A DNA stretch of 64,000 nt, taken from Amia ocellicauda. Lineage: Eukaryota > Chordata > Actinopteri > Amiiformes > Amiidae. The stretch lies in NCBI RefSeq assembly GCF_036373705.1, contig NC_089856.1:8984501-9048500 (forward strand). Reading direction: 5' to 3'. Shown here in pieces: positions 11,734 through 22,906 of the stretch (position 1 is the stretch's first letter; each line of letters starts with the position of its first letter). Below the pieces are notes generated by a model that saw only the letters and a program-made list of their open reading frames with translations, had not been told where the DNA came from and did not search any database. The position numbers and the translations under genes are program-made.

Positions 11734-12770
11734 CAGCAGCCTTTTCAACCCTAGACACAGACGGTGCCAACCTCTCCATACATAGGTGCTGAAGATGATT
11801 GTAATAGTCTAATACAGCCAATAGCAGGATATGTTAATATTAATAATGGCATTCTATAAAGGGTGTAAAGAGACTGCTTATTATGAATAATTATATAATA
11901 ATTATTTGGCTTCCATGGAGACTTCCATAAATAAATGTAATATAAAGTACACATGTTCTGTGGTGGAGAGTATACAACACACTATCTATAGCCCTAGACT
12001 TTAAAAATACCAATCCAAAGATAAAAGGACAAAGGTTTTTTGGTCATGTCAATAGAAAGTCAATGGGGTTTGGAGCTTTTGTACTTCAGCCAAAACTCAT
12101 GGTCATGACAACATCCCAGCTAACACACAACTAGTGAATTACGTTGCTACAATGTTGTGGCAACATTGTGTTAGCAGGGCTCACCCTTGATTTCATAACT
12201 CATACTGTACAATAAACACACCATTCATCATATTCATCATTGTGGACTAAAGCAATAGTAATGTAATATTGACAGATCCACATTTTCTTCAGGATTTCAT
12301 TCCTGGTTTATGCCAACTGGAATGTTTGTGTCCCCGAGTTTCCATTAAATTAAACAAACCACTTCCAAACCTGGCAGAACAAATAAACTGTGAACTCTGT
12401 AATTGTAAAGCTGTGTCTTTATTGGAAGATTATTTTTGCCTTCATCACTAGAGGCATTACAATGCCTCTGTCAGCTGTTGCACTGTATACCACCGACTGC
12501 CACTGTGGAGTATCTGCTTCTACATAAAACCGAGTGAATAATATATATTTTTTTAATAATATTATCAAGCATTACTAAGATCATCAAACTGGACCCTGGG
12601 TGGGTGTCACAGGTACCACAAAGAAAATAAATCTCTGACATCACACATTCTTAGCATTAGAGGGATGTAAGCAACCAACAACACACACAGACACACGCCC
12701 GTCATAAAGTGTGCTGTCTGACTATCCAGTTCCTTTCACAGCCCCAGCAGCATCACTAGAGCATTGTAGG
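11734..12770. other. Intergenic stretch with a small palindromic MITE
   Basis: Around 12112-12190, cagctaacacac and acaatgttgtggcaacattgtgttagcag form an inverted repeat typical of a short MITE. A poly(A) signal (aataaa, near 12382) could belong to an old transcript. No open frame of interest is seen. Confidence 0.45.
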
Positions 12771-12818
12771 ATGGATGCAGCTCTCACTAAGAACACAGTG
12801 AATCTCACGGGCTCCACG
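12771..12818 (+). CDS. Possible orphan first coding exon
   Basis: The ATG at 12771 opens 16 codons (MDAALTKNTVNLTGST) that end exactly at a good donor, acg/gtaaga. I found no convincing downstream partner exon on the + strand before other genes begin. It may be the first exon of a gene whose other exons I did not recognise, or chance. Confidence 0.25.
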
Positions 12819-13226
12819 GTAAGACTGGGTTGCTGTTATGCAGCAAACGTCGACTGATTATGTTGAAAGGCTTGGGTAATCTCTGGCATGGGGTTTATTC
12901 TGCTGTATCATCTGATCATTTTTTGCATTACTTTCTGATAAAACAAAATTGGACTGTGCAGAGGAGGCATCATTATTATCTTTGTACATTGTATGTGGAG
13001 AGATCTAGACCTCTTTGTGTTCTCCGTAGTATGGAAACAGAGAGGAAGATGATGCACAGTCTGCGCTCACATGCCAGTTTCAGTTGCATGTTTAAATGGG
13101 TAAAGCTGAATTACAATTTCAGTGTTAACACCACTATCCAATGATTGTAACACTGTTCCTAGTCCAATGCTCTCCAATCTAAAAACAATCCAATGCAATA
13201 TAAGATGGTTTTATATATAGCACATA

Positions 13227-14447
13227 CACTCACCTAAAGGATTATTAGGAACACCTGTTCAATTTCTCATTAATGCAATTATCTAACCAACCAATCACAT
13301 GGCAGTTGCTTCAATGCATTTAGGGGTGTGGTCCTGGTCAAGACAATCTCCTGAACTCCAAACTGAATATCTGAATGGGAAAGAAAGGTGATTTAAGCAA
13401 TTTTGAGCGTGGCATGGTTGTTGGTGCCAGACGGGCCGGTCTGAGTATTTCACAATCTGCTCAGTTACTGTGATTTTCACGCACAACCATTTCTAGGGTT
13501 TACAAAGAATGGTGTGAAAAGGGAAAAACATCCAGTATGCGGCAGTCCTGTGGGCGAAAATGCCTTGTTGATGCTAGAGGTCAGAGGAGAATGGGCCGAC
13601 TGATTCAAGCTGATAGCAGAGCAACTTTGACTGAAATAACCACTCGTTACAACCGAGGTATGCAGCAAAGCATTTGTGAAGCCACAACACGTACAACCTT
13701 GAGGCGGATGGGCTACAACAGCAGAAGACCCCACCGGGTACCACTCATCTCCACTACAAATAGGAAAAAGAGGCTACAATTTGCACAAGCTCACCAAAAT
13801 TGGACAGTTGAAGACTGGAAAAATGTTGCCTGGTCTGATGAGTCTCGATTTCTGTTGAGACATTCAGATGGTAGAGTCAGAATTTGGCGTAAACGGAATG
13901 AGAACATGGATCCATCATGCCTTGTTACCACTGTGCAGGCTGGTGGTGGTGGTGTAATGGTGTGGGGGATGTTTTCTTGGCACACTTTAAGCCCCTTAGT
14001 GCCAATTGGGCATCGTTTAAATGCCACGGCCTACCTGAGCATTGTTTCTGACCATGTCCATCCCTTTATGACCACCATGTACCCATCCTCTGATGGCTAC
14101 TTCCAGCAGGATAATGCACCATGTCACAAAGGTTGAATCATTTCAAATAGGTTTCTTGAACATGACAATGAGTTCACTGTACTAAACTGGCCCCCACAGT
14201 CACCAGATCTCAACCCAATAGAGCATCTTTGGGATGTGGTGGAACGGGAGCTTCGTGCCCTGGATGTGCATCCCACAAATCTCCATCAACTGCAAGATGT
14301 TATCCTATCAATATGGGCCAACATTTCTAAAGATTGCTTTCAGCACCTTGTTGAATCAATGCCACGTAGAATTAAGGCAGTTCTGAAGGCGAAAGGGGGT
14401 CAAACACAGTATTAGTATGGTGTTCCTAATAATCCTTTAGGTGAGTG
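13227..14447 (+). mobile_element. DD36E Tc1/mariner element, copy 1 (decayed)
   Basis: The terminal inverted repeats are cactcacctaaaggattatt and its inverse, flanked by TA at 13225-13226 and 14448-14449. The element is 1,221 bp, the same length as copy 2 at 30878-32098. It carries one transposase frame (separate entry) with two stops. Confidence 0.93.
13375..14415 (+). pseudogene. DD36E transposase, two nonsense codons
   Basis: This is the full 347-codon frame of a Tc1/mariner transposase, aligned along its length with the intact copy at 31026. Codon 33 is TGA (13471-13473) where the intact copy has GGA, and codon 254 is TGA (14134-14136) where the intact copy has CGA. The first stop falls in the helix-turn-helix region, the second just after the second catalytic Asp. 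No indels are seen. The CGA-to-TGA change is the usual CpG decay. The product is inactive, but the ends look intact and could in principle be moved by a transposase supplied in trans. Confidence 0.92.
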
Positions 14448-15831
14448 TATATAGTGTTCTCCAGCCCTGCTCCTGGCAGGTTTTGTAGGTGTCTTCATCA
14501 GTGCTGAAATCCTCTTAATCCTGACTCATTAAGTCAATAAGTAACTGAGAACTGGGTTGGAATGGAAACCAGACGCCTGATGCACGCAATATTCCTAATA
14601 AAAACACTGGCCAATTTATCTAACTTAAATCTTTTTAATTTGATTACATTGTTTCATGGTAATTATTCACTTCTTGAATGTGTGTATTTGCATGACATTT
14701 CTCTCCATGATGACCTGTAGTCAACAACACCATCACTTGTTATAAACATGCATAGAACAGCTAAAAGTGACCTATTGTCAATGCTATACATTGTAGAGTG
14801 GCTTTACATAACAACATAGAACAAAACAATGCAGTAGATTATACAGTCACGCAAAATCCAGTAGGATACAAGATACAGCTACTGTAGGTAGAGGAAACAT
14901 GAAGTGCAAGCATGTAGAACTAAGATTGAATTCACAATTGTAATTCCTGGAATCTCCAATTTAAAAGTCTACTGGCTTTCTCTGGGCACTACTCAGATAG
15001 AATTGTGGATTATTTTTCTGATTCACTGCTAATAATTTTTTATGACAATGTTGTGTAACTAGATCCACTTGACCAGATTATTTTTGTGTTTAAGTTGTAC
15101 TCCAATCATAACTACCTCACTAGCTCTACTGTCATGACTAATTTGTCACTATGTAAACACTGCCAATTTGAAACTTCATGCTTTCTTTTCTTACTGCTTC
15201 ATCCATGTTTCTTTATAACCAGAGGTGATGTAAACAAGTCTCATCTGTGGCCTGTACTACAGTGCAGAACCAAAGGGGAACCCACCCCAGACCACTCCAG
15301 TCCAGTTTTAACACATGCTATATTCATTGGGTGTCCATCTAGAACCTCTATCTTTAAACCCCGCTGATCTTATGACACATCAGATAGTCTAATCATACAT
15401 TAACTGGCTAGATCTCACATTGACGTTGAGTTTATGTTAAGCGTGATAAGCAGAAAAGCTGGGATTTCTCTCAGACATAAATGGGTAACACTTTATATTA
15501 CAGTGTCAATAATACATGATTGCTAAATAATTTAAAAAGTTAGAAACCATCAATAGTTCAATTTATAAATTATCAATAAACCTTTATAATATATGATTTA
15601 TCATTTTAAATACAAATCTGTTTTGTGAAGTATTTACCAATTATTTATTAATGACATCTTAATATAAAGTGTCATACATTAATAACCTGGGGAAGGGAAA
15701 AAAATACTTTTAATTAACAGCATGACTGATATATTGCAATTGCCCTTGATAATTGTGTATGGTGTTCATAACAAAACACTTGTAGCTCTGTCTAATACGA
15801 CCCCCCCCACCACACACACACACACACACTC
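14448..15831. other. Intergenic, MITE fragments only
   Basis: A fragment of the 'ccagccctgctcctgg' MITE family lies at 14459-14580, directly next to the DD36E element. The rest is AT-rich with no gene seen. A separate MITE at 15483-15677 and a short CA run near 15815 complete the stretch. Confidence 0.5.
15483..15677. mobile_element. MITE with GGGTAACACTTTATATTA ends
   Basis: It begins gggtaacactttatatta and ends taatataaagtgtcata, which are inverse to each other. The AT-rich interior has no coding sequence. This end sequence is common among short fish DNA elements. Confidence 0.6.
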
Positions 15832-16475
15832 CTAACTGTGGTGTGCTGGAGTGAAGAGTTCTTGGCAGGCTGACGTCACCATGGCAACAAGGGCGATGAA
15901 CTCTTTGAAGTCGATCTCCAGGTCTCCATTCTGATCCAGGTCTCCGAACAGCTGGTCCAGAGTCTCCTGCTCCTGGATTTTCTGAAGTTGAGAGACAGAG
16001 AGAGAGAGGGGTGGTGAGAGGGGGAGAGAAGGAGGGAGAGATGGTGAGATAGACAGGGGGATTGTGAGAGAGAGGGATGGTGAGAGAGAGCGGAGGAGGG
16101 ATGGTGAGTGAGAAAGACAGATGGTAAAAGAGAGGGATGGTGAGAGAGAGAGATGGTGAGCCTGGGAGGTAGAGAGAGAAGTAGTGACAGGGAGAGAGTG
16201 ATGGTGAGAGAGAGAGAAAGAGTGAAAAAGAGTGACAAAGACCACAAGGAACAGAAAGAGATACAGAAACTAGCTCTTGTCTTGTCTTTTTTCAAGCTCC
16301 ACCCACACCCAAACCACACTCGAGTCCAACCCCAACCCGGCCTCACCAATATGAAGTGAGTCATCTCATTATTAATCAGCTCCTTTAGCTCTGCCTTCCT
16401 CAGCTTGCACTTATGGCCAGAATACTTGTGAAACACCTTGATGATGGAAATCATGGAGTTCTCCAGCTCAGACAT
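15832..16475 (-). CDS. S100B-like EF-hand calcium-binding protein
   Basis: Two coding exons join in phase 0: 16475-16347 (43 codons from MSELENSMIS) and 15981-15832 (49 codons plus stop), giving a 92-residue protein. S100 proteins are homodimers that expose a target-binding face when Ca2+ binds. The intron sits at the usual S100 place, after NNEMTHFIL. The second, canonical EF loop reads DQNGDLEIDFKE with all side-chain ligands (D1, N3, D5, D9, E12), but position 6 is Leu instead of the usual Gly. The first, S100-specific loop (YSGHKCKLRKAE) is three residues shorter than in S100B. Closest by eye is S100B; S100A1 is the alternative. S100 genes normally have non-coding 5' exons, and candidates are at 18555-18641 and 29456-29565. 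Confidence 0.83.
15995..16235. repeat. GA-rich simple repeat in the S100 intron
   Basis: This is an imperfect agagagaggga / tggtgagagag array filling most of the intron between the two S100 coding exons. It makes the - strand look like Ser/Leu/His-rich protein, which is an artefact. Confidence 0.8.
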
Positions 16476-16902
16476 GGCTCTCTGACCGACAAAGACAGAC
16501 AGACAGACACAGTCAAGAGGAGAGTCGCCACATTGACTCCAGAACCCAAGAATTACAAACGGTTACAAAATCTCTTCAGTCTTAGTAAAAAAAAAAAAAA
16601 GGCTAAGAGGAGTTTTAAAAGCAGCTGATTTATTAAAGAAACAATACCATTAACAGTTTATGATCTTGATATAATAATAATATTAATAATAAACCTACCC
16701 AGTCTAAAGGATTGCACTTTTGCATTTGTAATACCTTTGATAATTCCCAAACTATTTTAACTATTGAATTCCTTACTGTAAGTAAATAATGACAACAATC
16801 ATTACTGTATTAATATAATTCTATAAAATTCTTTATAGTACAAAGTGCTGCTAATCTGAATTACACTATTTTAACTTTATATAAAACATTCATATTATCA
16901 TA

Positions 16903-18449
16903 CAGTGAGGGAAAAAAGTATTTGATCCCCTGCTGATTTTGTATGTTTGCCCACTGACAAAGAAATGATCAGTCTATAATTTTAATGGTAGGTGTATTTT
17001 AACAGTGAGAGACAGAATAACAACAAAAAAATCCAGAAAAACTCATTTCAAAAAAGTTATAAATTGATTTGCATGTTAATGAGGGAAATAAGTATTTGAT
17101 CCCCTATCAATCAGCAAGATTTCTGGCTCCCAGGTGTCTTTTATACAGGTAACGAGCTGAGATTAGGAGCACTCTCTTAAAAGACACCTGTCCACAGAAG
17201 CAATCAATCAGATTCCAAACTCTCCACCATGGCCAAGACCAAAGAGCTGTCCAAGTATGTCAGGGACAAGACTGTAGACCTACACAAGGCTGGAATGGGC
17301 TACAAGACCATCGCCAAGCAGCTTGGTGAAAAGGTGACAACAGTTGGTGCGATTATTCGCAAATGGAAGAAACACAAAATAACTGTTACTCTCCCTTGGT
17401 CTGTGGCTCCATGCAAGATCTCACCTCGTGGAGTTTCAATGATCATGAGAACGGTGAGGAATCAGCCCAGAACTACACGGGAGGATCTTGTTAATGATGT
17501 CAAGGCAGCTGGGACCATAGTCACCAAGAAAATAATTGGTAACACACTATGCCATGAATGACTGAAATCCTGCAGCGCCCGCAAGGTCCCCCTGCTCAAG
17601 AAAGCACATGTACAGGCCCGTCTGAAGTTTGACAATGAACATCTGAATGATTCAGAGGAGAACTGGGTGAAAGTGTTGTGGTCAGATGAGTCCAAAATCG
17701 AGCTCTTTGGCATCAACTCAACTTGTCGTGTTTGGAGGAGGAGGAATGACCCCAAGAACACCATCCCCACCATCAAACATGGAGATGGAAACATTATGCT
17801 TTGGGGGTGTTTTTCTGCTAAGGGGACAGGACAACCGCACCGCATCAAAGGGACGATGGACGGGGCCATGTACCATCAAATCTTGGGTGAGAACCTCCTT
17901 CCCTCAGCCAGGACATTGAAAATGGGTCGTGGATGGGTATTCCAGCATGACAATGACCCAAAACACACAGCCAAGGAAACAAAGGAGTGGCTCAAGAAGA
18001 AGCACATTAAGGTCCTGGAGTGGCCTAGCCAGTCTCCAGACATTAATCCCATAGAAAATCTGTGGAGGGAGCTGAAGGTTCGAGTTGCCAAACGTCAGCC
18101 TCGAAACCTTAATGACTTGAAGAGGATCTGCAAAGAGGAGTGGGACAAAATCCCTCCTGAGATGTGTGCAAACCTGGTGGCCAACTACGAGAAACGTCTG
18201 ACCTCTGTGATTGCCAACAAGGGTTTTGCCACCAAGTACTAAGTCGAAGGGGTCAAATACTTATTTCCCTCATTAACATGCAAATCAATGTATAACTTTT
18301 TTGAAATGTGTTTTTCTGGATTTATGTGTTGTTATTCTGTCTCTCACTGTTAAAATACACCTACCATTAAAATTATAGACTGATCATTTCTTTGTCAGTG
18401 GGCAAACGTACAAAATCAGCAGGGGATCAAATACCTTTTTCCCTCACTG
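16903..18449 (+). mobile_element. DD34E Tc1 element, copy B1
   Basis: The ends are cagtgagggaaaaaagtatt and its inverse, with TA at 16901-16902 and 18450-18451; length is 1,547 bp. Internal direct repeats of the agtatttgatcccct motif near both ends (16917, 17092, 18253 and 18422) give the IR/DR layout known from Sleeping Beauty-like elements. It lies just upstream of the S100 coding exons. Confidence 0.92.
17229..18242 (+). pseudogene. DD34E Tc1 transposase, one nonsense codon
   Basis: This is a 338-codon frame starting MAKTKELSK, with a paired-like DNA-binding region followed by the DDE domain. The catalytic Asp are in LWSDESK and FQHDNDPK and the Glu in NPIENLW, with 34 residues between the second Asp and the Glu. 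A single TGA at 17559-17561 (codon 111) interrupts it; the neighbouring copy B2 has CGG in the aligned LRREGLK stretch. Otherwise there is no indel. Translation from the later Met (17667) would lack the DNA-binding part. Confidence 0.9.
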
Positions 18450-18554
18450 TATATACATGTATCTTAATACGCTATACATATAACAATTGCACCACTGCTT
18501 ATGTCTTCTTCTGCTATATTGCCAGGAGGGCTTGATGTAAAAGGAAGGTCTTAC

Positions 18555-18641
18555 CGACGGTCTGGGGGACACAGGAAGTCTCCGGGGAGTCTTATTTTTG
18601 CTGTCGCGCAAAAACACTGAGAAGCTCCCAGTGAACATAGA
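18555..18641 (-). other. Candidate 5' exon of the S100-like gene
   Basis: On the - strand an acceptor (tttgtattgcag/tctatg) and a donor (cgtcg/gtaagacc) bound 87 bases of unique sequence. The stretch lies between the two Tc1 elements and upstream of the S100 start codon. It has the form expected of a non-coding or leader exon, but no transcript evidence is available. Confidence 0.35.
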
Positions 18642-18746
18642 CTGCAATACAAACAGTATACAAACAGACAGGTTAATGAGAATAGCATTGTGTGGGCATA
18701 GACCATATCAAAACTTTGAATGAACTGTGAGTTGGTTACAACTATA

Positions 18747-20306
18747 CAGTGAGGGAAAAAAGTATTTGATCCCCTGCTGATTTTGTACGTTTGCCCACTG
18801 ACAAAGAAATGATCAATAATCTATGGTCTATAATTTTAATGGTAGGTGTATTTTAACAGTGAGAGACAGAATAACAACAAAAAAATCCAGGAAAACACAT
18901 TTCAAAAAAGTTATAAATTGATTTGCATGTTAATGAGGGAAATAAGTATTTAACCCCTTTGACTTAGTACTTGGTAGCAAAACCCTTGTTGGCAATCACA
19001 GAGGTCAGACATTTCTTGTAGTTGGACACCAGGTTTGCACACATCTCAGGAGGGATTTTGTCCCATTCCTCTTTGCAGATCCTCTCCAAGTCATTAAGGT
19101 TTCGAGGCTGACGTTTGGCAACTCGAACCTTCAGCTCCCTCCACAGATTTTCTATGGGATTAAGGTCTGGAGACTGGCTAGGCCACTCCAGGACCTTAAT
19201 GTGCTTCTTCTTGAGCCACTCCTTTGTTGCCTTGGCTGTGTGTTTTGGGTTATTGTCATGCTGGAATACCCATCCACGACCCATTTTCAATGCCCTGGCT
19301 GAGGGAAGGAGGTTCTCACCCAAGATTTGACAGTACATGGCCCCGTCCATCGTCCCTTTGATGCGGTGCAGTTGTCCTGTCCCCTTAGCAGAAAAACACC
19401 CCCAAAGCATAATGTTTCCATCTCCATGTTTGACGGTGGGGATGGTGTTCTTGGGGTCATTCCTCCTCCTCCAAACACGGCGAGTTGAGTTGATGCCAAA
19501 GAGCTTGATTTTGGTCTCATCTGACCACAACACTTTCACCCAGTTCTCCTCTGAATCATTCAGATGTTCATTGTCAAACTTCAGACGGGCCTGTACATGT
19601 GCTTTCTTGAGCAGGGGGCCTTGCGGGCGCTGCAGGATTTCAGTCCTTCACGGCGTAGTGTGTTACCAATTGTTTTCTTGGTGACTATGGTCCCAGCTGC
19701 CTTGAGATCATTAACAAGATCCTCCTGTGTAGTTCTGGGCTGATTCCTCACCATTCTCATGATCATCGAAACTCCACGAGGTGAGATTTTGCATGGAGCC
19801 CCAGACCGATGGAGACTGACAGTTATTTTGTGTTTCTTCCATTTGCGAATAATCGCACCAACTGTTGTCACCTTCTCACCAAGCTGCTTGGCGATGGTCT
19901 TGTAGCCCATTCCAGCCTTGTGTAGGTCTACAATCTTGTCCCTGACATCCTTGGACAGCTCTTTGGTCTTGGCCATGGTGGAGAGTTTGGAATCTGATTG
20001 ATTGATTGCTTCTGTGGACAGGTGTCTTTTAAGTGAGTGCTCCTAATTTCAGCTCGTTACCTGTATAAAAGACACCTGGGAGCCAGAAATCTTGCCGATT
20101 GATAGGGGATCAAATACTTATTTCCCTCATTAACATGCAAATCAATTTATAACTTTTTTGAAATGCGTTTTTCTGGATTTTTTTGTTGTTATTCTGTCTC
20201 TCACTGTTAAAATACACCTACCATTAAAATTGTAGACTGATCATTTCTTTGTCAGTGGGCAAACGTACAAAATCAGCAGGGGATCAAATACTTTTTTCCC
20301 TCACTG
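18747..20306 (-). mobile_element. DD34E Tc1 element, copy B2
   Basis: It belongs to the same family as 16903-18449 but is inverted, with TA at 18745-18746 and 20307-20308; length is 1,560 bp. The two copies converge across ~300 bp and so form a long inverted repeat. Confidence 0.92.
18964..19976 (-). pseudogene. DD34E Tc1 transposase, one-base frameshift
   Basis: The frame starts at 19976 ([11 protein letters not shown]) and is open for 131 codons. It then shifts by one base near 19600-19620, where one C is missing from a C run present in copy B1. The remainder continues to TAA at 18964-18966 with [14 protein letters not shown] and NPIENLW, keeping all three DDE residues. Total length 1,013 nt equals 338 codons minus one base, so the shift is the only length change. 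Confidence 0.9.
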
Positions 20307-21489
20307 TATGTACCATTATTAAGAAGTTGTAAAGTGACTTCTGAAAGCAATTCGGCACAGTTGTATAATGGTCAGTATGGCAAAGTCTTATTTTGGCCTC
20401 ACCCCCAAGTGTGTATCGCTACAGAGCGCTTTCCCTTCTCCTAATTTGTCTCATTCAAGCTCTTTCTCCTCTGTCACCCCATAGGGGTGCCATGAGGTCC
20501 CTGTCAACACTGGGTAGGCTAAACACTTTTGATTTGGTGTATATGTAGGACATTGTATTTTAATGATTGTTAAATCGCCTCAGATAAACGTGTCTGGCAA
20601 ATGCATAATAACATATTTTGCCCAGAGACCCACCGACACAGTGATTGACAGGCACCAGAAACCTTGTCTAGTTTGCCTGCATAATATTGGTTGATATGTG
20701 ATTTTTCACTGGTGATATGTGGTTGTGAAGCAAAGGTATGTTTAAATCCAAATCTGCCTGATTCATGGAGATTTAGAGCTATGTTTTTCGACTTCAAAAT
20801 TACTCAGAATCGCGCATTTCAAGTTTCCAATTGTCAAAATCTTCTGGGGGAGGACCCCCAACCCCTGCCCCTGAATTCCTCAATCCTCCATGCTCCATGA
20901 AATGGTATAGACTTCAATCTAATAAGACACGAAATGCTTGAAAGTTTATATTATGTATATCTATATGCCTACAAAAATCTTTAACAAATTTAAATAAAAA
21001 ATGGTCTGAAACCATTGTAATACTAATATTTACATTGTCAAATTAATGTACAAAATATAAGCAACTAGGTATATTACTAATTCAAATAATTGTGTGTGTG
21101 ATGGAAAGGGTAATTTGAAGGTGTGATTCCCCCCCTCTGATGTCTGGACCTTGACTATACCTTGACCAAGAAATTTGGACCCTGACCCAAAATAATTGAC
21201 TACCCCTGACCTAGATTAACCCACAATTTAACAACCCCCCACAGTTGTAGATTGTAGCATATTAACTATAGTACCACCAAATCATTCTATTCCAGTCATT
21301 TGGTGTTGGTCCTGTATATGAAGCCCTTAAATAAACGGGAACTAATCTCCCACATCCTGCTACATATCTGCTGTTATGATATAATTACTGCAATTTAATT
21401 AGGTTTTTGTAACAGATTATATACATCAATAATTGTAACCCTTGTGACTCGCCAGAATATCATTATTTTATTATTATCAACAACAACAA
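20307..21489. other. Intergenic, no gene seen
   Basis: This is AT-rich unique sequence with a small (caa)n run near 21479. A short piece after an acceptor-like ccccatag (20485) has no matching protein family. I see nothing to annotate. Confidence 0.5.
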
Positions 21490-22906
21490 CAATAACTAGA
21501 AGTTGCATGCAGCTTTTAAGGCTTCCAAGCTATATCAGCAGGTTTCAGATTTTAGAAGGCATTTGTAGTTTAAATGCTTATGTTTTAAAATGTTTAATTT
21601 CCAATTTTAATCCAATATAGTATACATTTGAAGTTTTCATTCTAGTGTAATTTGAAGTGTGTATTTCAATCTCAGTGGATATTGCATGCTTCAATTATGT
21701 AAGGTAAAGTTGTATTTTTCACTTAATTCTAGCATATATGTGAAGTTTTCATTCTTGTGTCATTCAAGATGCAGCATGCAATTTCCAAACTTGTGGCTGA
21801 AAAGCAGCCATGTTTCTTGTCCTATCAACTCAGCTTCATCCATTTTGACAGATCATTGTACTAGTGTAACTCATTGATATGTTAAGCACTTCAGGCATTC
21901 CAGTTCTGAAGATATTCACTGTTGCAAGTGATATTTTGTAATGCACATTGCTGCCATGTTGCGGCACCAATGGTGACGAAATTCACCTCAATAAAGCATA
22001 ACATAGCCCTTTAGTATTGTTTCAATTTTGGTTTGTTTTTTAATATGGTCTATGAGTTTTTTCTGGGGTCAAATGTCATACATTGAAAATATGCATATTT
22101 TTCATACATGCATATTCATTGCCTTGTGGCGGCCATGTTTTTGCACACAGTCACTTGCCTTTTGCAAATTTGATAGATTCCAGTCTCTATGTAACATGGG
22201 TAAAGTTTGACCCCATGGGCCCTATGGCTCCGGTGCAGTAGCCATTTTAAGATGCACATGCGAAGAAACATATTTTCCAATATGGCAGCCAAACCATGTA
22301 CCCTATGAACTTCATCTTCGTTTTCTGGTTGTAAGTTTAAGGCATGGGCATTAACTTATATGTGAAGTTTCATGTGTGTACTGTATTGCAGTGTGCAGAA
22401 AATGTGTAATGTGCATGGCGTGGCACATGTGTTATCTTTCATTGGCCCACAGTAGCCAAGTTTTAAAGTGGAGCAACTCACCTTAAACAAACTTGGTAGT
22501 GTTCTGTACTATTGTCACCAAATTTAATTATTATAGGCATTATGGTTCTGAAGAAGAAGTGATGCGACATCGCTGCCAAACTGTGTGACACACTGACTTC
22601 TGATGAACAGCCGAAATAGTAGGGTATAAGGTATGTATGTGTATGAAGTTGCATATGCTTGTGTCAAGATGTTTTGGAGAAGAAGATTTTTGTAGCATGG
22701 CATACCTTCACCACTAAACACAAGTTGGCAGCTGCACCATGTGACCAGCATTTGTAGTTTTCACTGTGATTGAAGGTCTTAGTGGTTTCTACAACACTGG
22801 AAAGTTTCATGAGTTTATATGCATGTATGACCATTTTAGGGGCATTTGAAATTTTGGTGGTGGAAGAAAAAAAAATATAACTAGACGTTTACATGCAACT
22901 TTTACA

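Noticed and set aside
15876-16475. A 199-codon minus-strand frame
   Set aside because: It begins as the S100 first exon but then reads through the GA-rich intron. Splice signals and the S100 family layout show that two exons are used.
17876-18091. Antisense frames inside the Tc1 elements
   Set aside because: They are shadows of the transposase frames and recur at the same place in every Tc1 copy.
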